DNA of 64,000 nt from Kineosporia aurantiaca JCM 3230 (GTDB lineage: Bacteria > Actinomycetota > Actinomycetes > Actinomycetales > Kineosporiaceae). Numbering within the stretch: the first letter of the stretch is position 1; each line of letters starts with the position of its first letter. A model generated the notes under the pieces. That model was given only the letters and a program-made list of their open reading frames with translations. It made no database searches and was not told the DNA's origin. Below, piece by piece: positions 49,143 through 56,304 of the stretch. The DNA lies in contig JODP01000005.1 in the NCBI GenBank assembly GCA_000719025.1, forward strand, positions 372,001-436,000, written 5' to 3'. The position numbers were made by a program, and so were the translations under genes.

Positions 49143-49172
49143 CGCCGCAGGGTAACCCCCGCGGGGTGCTGG

Positions 49173-49186
49173 CTGCCGATCGGCAG
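49173..49186. promoter_or_regulatory. CTGCCGATCGGCAG palindrome between MmyB-type regulator and SDR
   Basis: A perfect 14-bp palindrome centred in the 62-bp region between the divergent genes (49142 minus and 49205 plus). It is the obvious operator for the MmyB-type regulator controlling both directions. Confidence 0.65.
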
Positions 49187-49204
49187 GGGCCCCAGGGTTG
49201 AGGC

Positions 49205-49990
49205 ATGAAGACATGGTTCATCACCGGGGCCGGACGCGGATTCGGCCGAGTCTGGACGGAAGCTGCTCTGCGACGGGGCGATCGGGTCGTCGCCACCGCC
49301 CGCCGTCCCGAAACCCTCGACCTGCTCAGGGATGAGTACGGGCCGAGTATTCTTGCCTTGCCTCTGGACGTGACCGACCGCGCGGCCGTCGTCTCCGCGA
49401 TCGACCGGGCCGTAGCGGTTTTCGGCCGGATCGACGTGGTCGTCAACAACGCCGGGTACGGGCTGTTCGGGATGATCGAGGAGACCACCGAGCAGCAGGC
49501 CCGGGAACAGCTGGAGACCAACTTCTTCGGCGCCCTGTGGGTGACCCAAGCGGTTCTGCCGGTGCTGCGCCGTCAGGGCTCTGGGCACCTTCTGCAGGTG
49601 TCCAGCCTCGGCGGGGTCGCCGCATTTGCGACCCTTGGCCTCTACAACGCCTCGAAATGGGCTCTGGAAGGAATGAGTGACGCGCTCGCCCAGGAAGTCG
49701 GTCCGCTCGGGATCAAGGTCACGATCGTAGAACCCGGCCCTTACGGCACCGATTGGTCCGGCGGATCGGCCGTGCACACCGCGGAAATTGAGGCCTACGA
49801 GCCGATCCGGGCGGCTCGGCGGGCGGGTGCGGCGGCCCGGGCCCCGGAGGATCCGGGAAACACCGCGGCCGAGATGCTGGCCCTGGCCGACGCGACCGAG
49901 CCACCCCTGCGCGCCTTCCTCGGCGGCTACCCGGCTCCGATCGTCCAAAAGATCTATCAGCAGCGCCTCGACACCTGGGGCCTGTCCTAG
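49205..49990 (+). CDS. Short-chain dehydrogenase/reductase
   Basis: A 261-residue SDR. The NAD(P)-binding GAGRGFGRVW follows TWFITG (glycine motif TGxxxGxG, about residues 7-14), then LDVTDRAAV, the NNAGYG motif, and the catalytic Ser in QVSSLGG with YNASKWALEG (Tyr-x-x-x-Lys, about 151-155). Arg33-34 in ATARRP suggests NADP(H) preference. It is the usual divergent target of MmyB-type regulators; the substrate is unknown. The end overlaps the next convergent gene by 4 bp. Confidence 0.93.
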   Translation: MKTWFITGAGRGFGRVWTEAALRRGDRVVATARRPETLDLLRDEYGPSILALPLDVTDRAAVVSAIDRAVAVFGRIDVVVNNAGYGLFGMIEETTEQQAREQLETNFFGALWVTQAVLPVLRRQGSGHLLQVSSLGGVAAFATLGLYNASKWALEGMSDALAQEVGPLGIKVTIVEPGPYGTDWSGGSAVHTAEIEAYEPIRAARRAGAAARAPEDPGNTAAEMLALADATEPPLRAFLGGYPAPIVQKIYQQRLDTWGLS

Positions 49991-50568
49991 GAGGCGCTCT
50001 CCACGTCCAGGTGGGTGCGCCGGCCCTCGTGATCGAGCACGGCGAGGATCTCGGCCGGGCCGTCCACCGCTCCGAAGGCGTGCGGCACCATGGTCGAGAA
50101 CGAGGCCGCCTGACCGGTTTCCACGATGATCTCACGCTCGGCCAGCAGCAGCTCGATCGTGCCGGACAACACGGTGAACCAGTCGTGGCCCGGGTGCACC
50201 TTCAGCTCGTCGGGCCCGCGCGGGGCCGGGCGGGTGATCCGGACCCGGGCCACCGTCATCCCGTTCGGGCCCTCCTGCCGGTTCAGCGTCCAGAACGTGC
50301 GGCCCCGGCGCTCGTCGTGCTGCGGGCGGATCACCACGTCCTCGTCCCCGGCCGACTCGACCAGCTCGTCCAGGGTGGTGTCGAGCGCCCGGGCCAGGGC
50401 GGTGAGCTGGTCCAGGCCGATCCGGCGGTGCCCGGTCTCGATCCGGCTCAGCGTCGAGGGGCTGAGGTAGGTACGGGTGGCCAGTTCGTCGAGCGACCAG
50501 CCCTTCGCCAGCCGCAGACCCCGGATCCGGGCCCGGACCAGCCGATCGACCTCGTCCTCTTGCTTCAT
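49987..50568 (-). CDS. XRE regulator with C-terminal cupin domain
   Basis: A 193-residue regulator. The N-terminal HTH (about 6-65) has IRGLRLAKGWSLDELATRTY and LSPSTLSRIETGHRRIGLDQ; the C-terminal cupin (about 105-185) has VHPGHDWFTVLSGTIELLLA, with the cupin His in the HPGHD turn, and TMVPHAFGAVDGPAEILAVL. The cupin probably senses a small ligand. ATG 50568 starts at MKQEDEVDRLV. It is divergent from the His-rich methyltransferase gene, 47 bp away, and likely represses it. Confidence 0.9.
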   Translation of the reverse strand: MKQEDEVDRLVRARIRGLRLAKGWSLDELATRTYLSPSTLSRIETGHRRIGLDQLTALARALDTTLDELVESAGDEDVVIRPQHDERRGRTFWTLNRQEGPNGMTVARVRITRPAPRGPDELKVHPGHDWFTVLSGTIELLLAEREIIVETGQAASFSTMVPHAFGAVDGPAEILAVLDHEGRRTHLDVESAS

Positions 50569-50600
50569 ACGCAAGATGGTATGCCTCAGACGCAAGATCT
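50566..50600. promoter_or_regulatory. ACGCAAGAT direct repeats between cupin regulator and methyltransferase
   Basis: ACGCAAGAT occurs at 50569-50577 and 50590-50598, 21 bp apart (two helical turns). The first copy sits inside CATAC-GCAAGATG-GTATG, a 5-bp inverted repeat that includes the regulator's start codon. The location between the divergent genes makes this the likely operator of the XRE-cupin protein. Confidence 0.55.
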
Positions 50601-50615
50601 CGTATCGTCGTGGGC

Positions 50616-51503
50616 ATGGAATCTGCACACGAGCACGGTCATGGGCACGGTCACGGTCATGGGCACGGGGTTGAGGCGAAGGGGATGGACGGCGGCTATC
50701 TGGCCGAGATGCTCGATCTGGACGGGGAGGTGCTGGCCGATCATCTCTCGGCCGTCACCGAATGGATCGCCGGGCACCTGGGCGATCGCAGCGTCCACCG
50801 GATTCTCGATCTGGGGGCTGGCACCGGAACCGGAACCTTCGCCCTGCTCAGCCGTTTTGACCAGGCCCAGGTGACCGCGGCGGACGCGTCCGCGAGCATG
50901 CTTGAGCACCTCACCGACCGGGCCTTCGACCGTGGGCTGGGGGCCCGGGTCCGGCCGCGCCAGGTCGACCTGGACGCGCAGGACCTTCCGGCCGGTCCCT
51001 TCGACCTGGCCTGGGCCTCGGCCTCGATGCACCACATGACCCAGCCGGAAAAGGTTCTCGCCGAACTGCGCACGGCCCTGGCGCCGGAGGGGCTGTTCGC
51101 GATGATCGAGTTCGAGACCTTCCCCCGGTTCCTCCCGGATGACATTGGCCTAGGGACGCCGGGTCTCGAGGAACGCTGTAACGCGGTGGCCGATCGGATG
51201 CGCGAAGAGCACCATCCCACGGTAAATTCAGATTGGAGCACCCGGCTGAGCGAGAACGGGTTCGTGGTGCGGGAGGAACGGACATTCGGGATCGACCTGC
51301 CAGCACCCCTTTCCACGGTGGCAGTGCGCTACGCCCGAATCACCCTTTCCCGGCTGCGCGAGGGTGCCGGTGAAGAGCTCTCGGCCGAGGACCGCGCCAC
51401 GCTGGACGCGCTGCTCAGTGAGCACGGTCCGGACCGACTGGAGGCCCGCGCGGACCTCTCGGTGCGGAGCGCGCGTCGAGCCTGGATCGCCTCGCCGGCC
51501 TAG
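50616..51503 (+). CDS. Class I SAM methyltransferase with His-rich N-terminus
   Basis: A 295-residue methyltransferase. Residues 4-18 contain an alternating His-Gly run (HEHGHGHGHGHGHG), a likely metal-binding or low-complexity segment not needed by the fold. Motif I is ILDLGAGTGTGTFAL (about 65-80), then VTAADASASMLEHL (motif II) and FDLAWASASMHHM (motif IV). The acceptor is unknown. It is divergent from the cupin regulator and probably inducible by its ligand. The His-rich start and cupin regulator together hint at a metal or volatile-compound response, which is speculation. The start could be GTG 50610. Confidence 0.87.
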   Translation: MESAHEHGHGHGHGHGHGVEAKGMDGGYLAEMLDLDGEVLADHLSAVTEWIAGHLGDRSVHRILDLGAGTGTGTFALLSRFDQAQVTAADASASMLEHLTDRAFDRGLGARVRPRQVDLDAQDLPAGPFDLAWASASMHHMTQPEKVLAELRTALAPEGLFAMIEFETFPRFLPDDIGLGTPGLEERCNAVADRMREEHHPTVNSDWSTRLSENGFVVREERTFGIDLPAPLSTVAVRYARITLSRLREGAGEELSAEDRATLDALLSEHGPDRLEARADLSVRSARRAWIASPA

Positions 51504-51584
51504 ACCTCCGGGGGAACTGGGCTCAAGTGGGCGGCCGGGAGTGCCGATCACGGGGCATCATCCGTGAGCTCCGGAGGCCGTCGC

Positions 51585-51908
51585 GTGTCCATCTCCAACT
51601 CCCCCACTCCGCTGGTGCCGGTTTCCGGCGTGGTCGGCGTGTACCTGAACAAGCGCACCGGCGAGCCCCTGCAGGTGCCGATCGTGGCCTTCTCGCCGGA
51701 CTCCGGCCAGACCTTCTACGTCGACCGGAACGGCAAGGTGGTGGACTACCGGCTCAGCCGGGAGGACGACGTGTGGAGCGTCGGGGTGTTCGCCGCGGCT
51801 GACACCGAGGGCATCCACGACGCGGTGGTGGCGGAACTGGAGTCGACCGGGCTCTCCCACCACCCGCTTCCCCACGTGCCCGCGGCCACTTCCGCGGCCG
51901 GGCTCTGA
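51585..51908 (+). CDS. Small hypothetical protein
   Basis: A 107-residue protein, ISNSPTPLVPVSGVVGVYLN at the start and a central SPDSGQTFYVDRNGKVVDYR with beta-strand character. It has no signal peptide or membrane segment and I do not recognise the family. GTG 51585 has GGAGG eight bases upstream, better than 51564. The stop codon (51906-51908) is the first element of a 14-bp tandem repeat. Confidence 0.6.
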   Translation: MSISNSPTPLVPVSGVVGVYLNKRTGEPLQVPIVAFSPDSGQTFYVDRNGKVVDYRLSREDDVWSVGVFAAADTEGIHDAVVAELESTGLSHHPLPHVPAATSAAGL

Positions 51909-52108
51909 GCCTGGCCCCTGAGGCCTGGCTGCTGGCTGCTGAGTTCTCGCCGCTGAGTCCTAGCTGCTGAGTCCTGGCCGCTGGGTTCTGGCCGCTGGGT
52001 TCTGGCCGCTGGGTTCTGGCCGCTGCCTTCTGGCTGCCGGGTCCTGGCTGCCGGGTCCTGGCTGCTGCGTTCTGGCTGCCGGGTCCTGGCTGCTGGGTGC
52101 CGACTTGT
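51905..52108. repeat. 14-bp tandem repeat starting at a stop codon
   Basis: About 12-13 imperfect units of 14 bp (gctgagtcctggcc, gctgggttctggcc, gctgccgggtcctggc) fill 51905-52108. The end of the preceding gene (gctctgagcctggcc) is itself a recognisable unit and supplies the TGA. The array fills the 255-bp gap before the GNAT gene. Confidence 0.88.
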
Positions 52109-52163
52109 GGCCGCTGGAAAATGCGTTGCGCCGAAAGGATGCCGGGCCGCATCGTGTGCGGCG

Positions 52164-52952
52164 ATGAATACTGCCGCGGTCCTGACCGCTTTCGATGAGC
52201 AACTGCGCCAGGCCGGCGAGGGCGACGGCGCCGAGAACCCGGAGATCGACCGGGAAACCGCCCGGGTGCTGAGCACCGTCCGGCCGGAGTGGGCAGCGGT
52301 GACCTGGTCGCGGCTGAACGAGCAGGACGCCGACGAGGTGATCGCCGTGCAGGTGCACCGGATGGACCGGACCGGCCTGGACTGGGAGTGGAAGTACTAC
52401 TCCTACGACACCCCGGCCGACCTGCCGGACCGGCTGCGCGCGGCCGGTTTCGCCGAGGAACCACCGGAGACCCTGATGGTCGCCGACCTGCACGAGCTCG
52501 AGCTGACCGGAGTGCCCGACGGCGTGCGGATCGAGACGGTCACGGACGTCGCCGGGGTGGACCGGATGGTTCAGGTGCACAACGAGGTCTGGGGCGGCGA
52601 CCAGCAGGCCTGGGGCGACAGCCTGCTGCGGGAGCTGGCGTCCAGCCCGGACACGGTCTCCGCGTTCGTGGTGATGGCGGGGGACCAGCCGGTCTCCACC
52701 GGTCGGGTGAACTTCCACCCCGGAACCGATTTCGCCAGCATCTGGGGTGGCAGCACAGTGCCGGCGTGGCGCCGCAAGGGCCTGTTCCGCGCCCTGGTCA
52801 GCCATCGCGCACGGTTGGCCATCGACCGGGGGTACACCTATCTGCGGGTCGATGCGGCCGCCATGAGCCGACCTATTCTGGAGCGGATGGGCTTCGAGCA
52901 GATTGCGGTGACTATCCCGTTCATCCGGAGCGTTTCGGGAGCTTCGGAGTAG
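52164..52952 (+). CDS. GNAT-family acetyltransferase
   Basis: A 262-residue protein with a GNAT fold in its C-terminal half. The acetyl-CoA binding turn is WRRKGLFRALVSHRARLAID (about 212-231, R/Q-x-x-G-x-G/A pattern), preceded by the SIWGGSTVPAW strand, and ending RPILERMGFEQIAVTIPF. The N-terminal half may be a degenerate second GNAT domain (RVLSTVRPEWAAVTWSRLNE). The substrate is unknown. ATG 52164 is the start; the frame is open to 52107 within the tandem repeat. Confidence 0.85.
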   Translation: MNTAAVLTAFDEQLRQAGEGDGAENPEIDRETARVLSTVRPEWAAVTWSRLNEQDADEVIAVQVHRMDRTGLDWEWKYYSYDTPADLPDRLRAAGFAEEPPETLMVADLHELELTGVPDGVRIETVTDVAGVDRMVQVHNEVWGGDQQAWGDSLLRELASSPDTVSAFVVMAGDQPVSTGRVNFHPGTDFASIWGGSTVPAWRRKGLFRALVSHRARLAIDRGYTYLRVDAAAMSRPILERMGFEQIAVTIPFIRSVSGASE

Positions 52953-52960
52953 CGGTTGGG

Positions 52961-54763
52961 TTAGACCTCCTTCTCGGCCAACTCCCGGAACTCGTCCGGC
53001 ACGCCGCCGCGAGACCGGGCGGGTAGGTAGCCCACCGCATCCCGGCCGAACTTGGCCCGGACCGCGTCCATCGAGCTGTCCACCGCCAGCCGCGCCGCTC
53101 CGGACTCCGTGCCTTCGCGCCGCGGATCGTCCGGGGCGACGGCCAGTTCTTGCTGGACGGCGTGCCGGACGACCAGGTTGGACACGGAGATCGCGAGCAG
53201 GCTGATCTGGATTTGGCCGGCTTGGTGGGGGCTTGGACGTTTGTGGTCGGGCTTGGCGTGCTCGGGACGTTCACGGTCGGGCTTGGCGTGCTCGGGACGT
53301 TCACGGTCGGGCTTGGCGTGGTGGGCCTTGGCGTGGTCAGACCTGGCGTGCTCGGGTATGGCCTGCCCAAGCCTGCCCTGCTCGGCCCTGCCCCGCTCAG
53401 GCCTGACGGGCTCGGGCCTGGCAAGCTCGGCCTTGGCGTGGTCCCCTCCGGACCGGTCCGCCTTGGCTCCGCCGTTACGGCCTTGGCTCGGCCCCTTCCG
53501 GCTCGTCATATGCCGACTGGCCCGGTCCAGCACGGCCTCGTTCGACCTCTCCCCCTCCAGGTCGGCCTCGCCCAAACCCATCTCATCCAGCCCCGCCCGA
53601 TCTACCTCTGCCCCGTCCACCTCTGCCCTATCCAGCCCTGCCCTATCCAGCCCTGCCCTATCCACCTCTGCCTCGTCCAAACCCGCCTCGTCCAAACCCA
53701 CCTCGTCCAAACCCGCCTCATCCAGCCCTGCCTCATCCAGCCCCGCCCGATGCGCCTCGACCTGGTGCCGAAGCTCGTCGCGTAGGGCCTGCCAGGCGAG
53801 TTGCTCGGCGATCTCGGTGAGGGTGAGCGTGGCGGCGACCGGCTCTTCCAAGGTCAGGGAGCGGGTGACCGAGCGCATGCCGGGGTAGCGGACCCGCACC
53901 GTGACCGTGCGCCCGGCCCGGTGTTTCGCTCGCAGCCGCACGGCCACCCGGTCGGCCAGGTGGTTCAGTACTGCGCGGACCGTCTCCGGAGTGGCGTCGG
54001 CGCGGCCCATGGCGGACTGGGCGCCGACCGAGCGGGCCCGGGTGGCGCCGGTGACCCGCCGCGCGTCCTCGTTGTGGGCCAGGGCGCTGATTTTCTGGCC
54101 GACAGCGGCGCCGAGCAATTGCTGCACCGAGCCGGGTGAGGCTTCGGCGAGCTGGCCGATGGTGCGGATGCCGTCGGCCTTGAGCTTGGCCTGGGCCACC
54201 GGGCCGATGCCCCACATCAGGCCGACCGGCAGGGGCGCCAGGAACTCCCGTTCCCGCTCGGGGGCGACCACCACCAGGCCGTCCGGCTTGGCCACCTGGG
54301 AAGCCACTTTGGCCAGGTGCTTGGTGCGGGCCACGCCGATCGAGATGGGCAGGCCGACCTCGCGCCGGACCTGGCGGCGCAGCCGGTCGGCGATCAGGTC
54401 GGGTGGGCCGAAGAGGTGCACCGAACCGGAGACGTCGAGGAAGGCCTCGTCGATGGAGATGCGCTCGACCTCGGGAGTGACGCTGTGCAGGATCGCCATG
54501 ACCGAGTCGGCCAGCTGCTGGTAGCGATCGAAATGCCCGCGGACGAAGGTGATGTGGGGACACAGTTCGCGGGCTCGGCGGCCCGGCATACCTCCGGAGA
54601 CCCCGAAGTGCTTGGCCTCGTAGGAGGCGGCCAGCACGACGCCGCCGCCGGCGCTCCCGCCCACGGCGATCGGGCGGCCGCGCAGGGAAGGATCGAGCAA
54701 CTGCTCGACCGATGCGTAGAACGCATCCAGATCAGCGTGCAGGATCGCAGCCCCCTCGTACAT
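52961..54763 (-). CDS. dinB: DNA polymerase IV with expanded repeat in the little-finger domain
   Basis: A 600-residue Y-family translesion polymerase, about 200 residues longer than usual. The palm is normal: HADLDAFYASVEQLL (catalytic Asp11), ERISIDEAFLDVSGS and GLPISIGVARTKHLAKVASQ, then GIGPVAQAKLKADGIRTIGQ (thumb HhH). The little finger starts near VTVRVRYPGMRSVTRSLTLE, but after ELRHQVEAH (about residue 335) there are tandem AGLDE-type pentapeptides and HAKPDRERPE decapeptides (about 336-515) before the last strands (IQISLLAISVSNLVV) and the C-terminal VRAKFGRDAVGY. It is SOS-controlled: a LexA box lies 14 bp upstream of the ATG. Confidence 0.92.
   Translation of the reverse strand: MYEGAAILHADLDAFYASVEQLLDPSLRGRPIAVGGSAGGGVVLAASYEAKHFGVSGGMPGRRARELCPHITFVRGHFDRYQQLADSVMAILHSVTPEVERISIDEAFLDVSGSVHLFGPPDLIADRLRRQVRREVGLPISIGVARTKHLAKVASQVAKPDGLVVVAPEREREFLAPLPVGLMWGIGPVAQAKLKADGIRTIGQLAEASPGSVQQLLGAAVGQKISALAHNEDARRVTGATRARSVGAQSAMGRADATPETVRAVLNHLADRVAVRLRAKHRAGRTVTVRVRYPGMRSVTRSLTLEEPVAATLTLTEIAEQLAWQALRDELRHQVEAHRAGLDEAGLDEAGLDEVGLDEAGLDEAEVDRAGLDRAGLDRAEVDGAEVDRAGLDEMGLGEADLEGERSNEAVLDRASRHMTSRKGPSQGRNGGAKADRSGGDHAKAELARPEPVRPERGRAEQGRLGQAIPEHARSDHAKAHHAKPDRERPEHAKPDRERPEHAKPDHKRPSPHQAGQIQISLLAISVSNLVVRHAVQQELAVAPDDPRREGTESGAARLAVDSSMDAVRAKFGRDAVGYLPARSRGGVPDEFRELAEKEV
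53248..53337 (-). repeat. 30-bp in-frame repeat in dinB
   Basis: About three copies of a 30-bp unit (on + gggcttggcgtgctcgggac / gttcacggtc) encode HAKPDRERPE-type decapeptides, two of them identical. They lie in the little-finger insertion. Confidence 0.88.
53561..53756 (-). repeat. 15-bp in-frame repeat in dinB
   Basis: About 13 units of 15 bp encode A/V-G-L-D-E/R pentapeptides (AGLDE, VGLDE, AEVDR, AGLDR). They begin right after ELRHQVEAHR, and units drift at the third codon position. The acidic repeats and the more basic HAKPD repeats lie on the same loop. Confidence 0.9.
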
Positions 54764-54776
54764 GACCTAAGGATAT

Positions 54777-54792
54777 TCGAACATGTGTTCGA
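54777..54792. promoter_or_regulatory. LexA (SOS) box for dinB
   Basis: TCGAAC-ATGT-GTTCGA at 54777-54792 is an exact match to the actinobacterial LexA consensus TCGAAC-N4-GTTCGA. It ends 14 bp before the dinB ATG at 54763 and 36 bp before the divergent decarboxylase-like gene at 54829, so it could affect both. Confidence 0.93.
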
Positions 54793-54828
54793 ACACCAGC
54801 GGTCGCCCCCATCCGTCACACTGACGCT

Positions 54829-56304
54829 GTGACCAGCACCGAAGACCCTCTGGGCCTGGCCTCGGACGCGCCGCTGTTCGCGGCCTGGCAGCGGATGAGC
54901 GCGGACGTGCGGGCGGGGCGCACACGCTTCTTCAGCATTCCGGGGCACAAGCAGAGCCCGCGGCTGACCGGGTCGATCGTGGAGGGGGATCTGCCGTTGT
55001 ACGCCGGGCTGGACACGGTTCAGCTGAGCGGGGGGATGCTGGCCGAGGCCGAGGGGAAGGCCGCGGCGTTGTGGGGAGTGGACTGGTGCCGGTTCTCGGT
55101 CGGGGGCTCGACGCACGCCAACCAGGCCGTGGCACTGGCGGTCGCCGCGCCGGGAGACACCGTCGTCGTCTCGCGGACGCTGCATCGGTCGATGCTGACC
55201 GGGCTCATCCTGGCCGGGTTGCGGCCGGTGTGGGTCTACCCGGAACTGGACGCCGTTCACGGGCTTCCGGTGGGAGTGACGCCGGAATCAGTGGCTCAGG
55301 CATTGACCGAGTATCCAGAGGCGAAAGCGGTTATTTTGGGCGACCCTTCGTACGTAGGGACGACCGGTGACCTTGCGAGGGTGGCCGCGGTTGCGCACGC
55401 CGCTGGTATCCCGCTGATCGTAGACGGCGCTTGGGCGGCCCATTTCGGGTTCCATCCGGACTGCCCACCGCATGCTTTGGCCCTGGGAGCCGATGCGCTG
55501 GTGATCAGCGCCCACAAGACGTTGCCGGCGATGGGACAGGCTGCACTCCTGCTGGCTCGCACCCGGCGTAGTGGTGGTCTGCTGGATCCTTCCCGGCTGG
55601 AAAGGGGTTTCGAGGCAGGACACACCACCAGCCCGTCCGGGGCGATCCTGGCCAGCATCGATGCCGCCCGGGCCCTGCTCGCCGGCCACGGTGAGCGGAT
55701 CCTTGGCGAGGCGATCGCCCTGCGGGCCCACAGCGTCCAAAAGCTCATCCAGATCGAAGGTCTGCAGATCGTCGAAGGCGCGGATCCGGTCAAGCTGGTG
55801 ATCCGCCTGGCCGGCACCGGGGCGTCCGGGCTGAAGGTCGACAACCGTCTGAGGGCAGCGGGCTTTCTGCTGGAGATGGCGGATCGGGACACGCTGGTGC
55901 CGATGCTGACCGTGACCGACGATCGTGCCGGGGTGGATGCGCTGCTGGAGGCCCTGGCCACGGCCATCGAGGCAGAACGGGGCCCGACGCGGGTGGTTTT
56001 GCAGAACCCGTCCTGGCGGACCGTGCCGGTGACCGGTCTGGCGCCGAGGGAGGCGTTCTTCGCCGAGCACGAGACGGTCCCGGCCGAGCAGGCGGTCGGG
56101 AGGATCAGCGCGGAGCTGATTGCGCCCTATCCGCCCGGGGTTCCGGTGCTGGCGCCGGGTGAGGTGATCACCGCCGAGATCGTGGCCGGGCTGCGCCGGG
56201 TCCGGGCCGACGGCGGGCGGATCGCCTACGCCGAGGACCCGGACCTGAACACGTTCCAGGTGGTGACTACTTCTGGCCGACGAACCAGCGGCGCAGGGTG
56301 GTGA
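54829..56304 (+). CDS. Orn/Lys/Arg decarboxylase-family PLP enzyme
   Basis: A 491-residue fold-type-I PLP enzyme. Markers are RTRFFSIPGHKQSPRLTGSI, GGSTHANQAVALAVAAPGDT, VILGDPSYVGTTGDLARV, LIVDGAWAAHFGFHPDCPPH and the PLP-lysine in LVISAHKTLPAMGQAALLLA (Lys about residue 228). The C-terminal domain (RISAELIAPYPPGVPVLAPG) is the usual end of arginine/lysine decarboxylase-like proteins. The substrate amino acid is not evident. GTG 54829 is the start. The gene is divergent from dinB and converges on the helicase with a 38-bp overlap. Confidence 0.88.
   Translation: MTSTEDPLGLASDAPLFAAWQRMSADVRAGRTRFFSIPGHKQSPRLTGSIVEGDLPLYAGLDTVQLSGGMLAEAEGKAAALWGVDWCRFSVGGSTHANQAVALAVAAPGDTVVVSRTLHRSMLTGLILAGLRPVWVYPELDAVHGLPVGVTPESVAQALTEYPEAKAVILGDPSYVGTTGDLARVAAVAHAAGIPLIVDGAWAAHFGFHPDCPPHALALGADALVISAHKTLPAMGQAALLLARTRRSGGLLDPSRLERGFEAGHTTSPSGAILASIDAARALLAGHGERILGEAIALRAHSVQKLIQIEGLQIVEGADPVKLVIRLAGTGASGLKVDNRLRAAGFLLEMADRDTLVPMLTVTDDRAGVDALLEALATAIEAERGPTRVVLQNPSWRTVPVTGLAPREAFFAEHETVPAEQAVGRISAELIAPYPPGVPVLAPGEVITAEIVAGLRRVRADGGRIAYAEDPDLNTFQVVTTSGRRTSGAGW

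Noticed and set aside
53052..53888. 278-codon plus-strand Ser/Pro/Leu-rich frame within dinB
   Set aside because: It is the antisense of the in-frame repeats; repeats of 15 and 30 bp are open in all frames when one frame is open.
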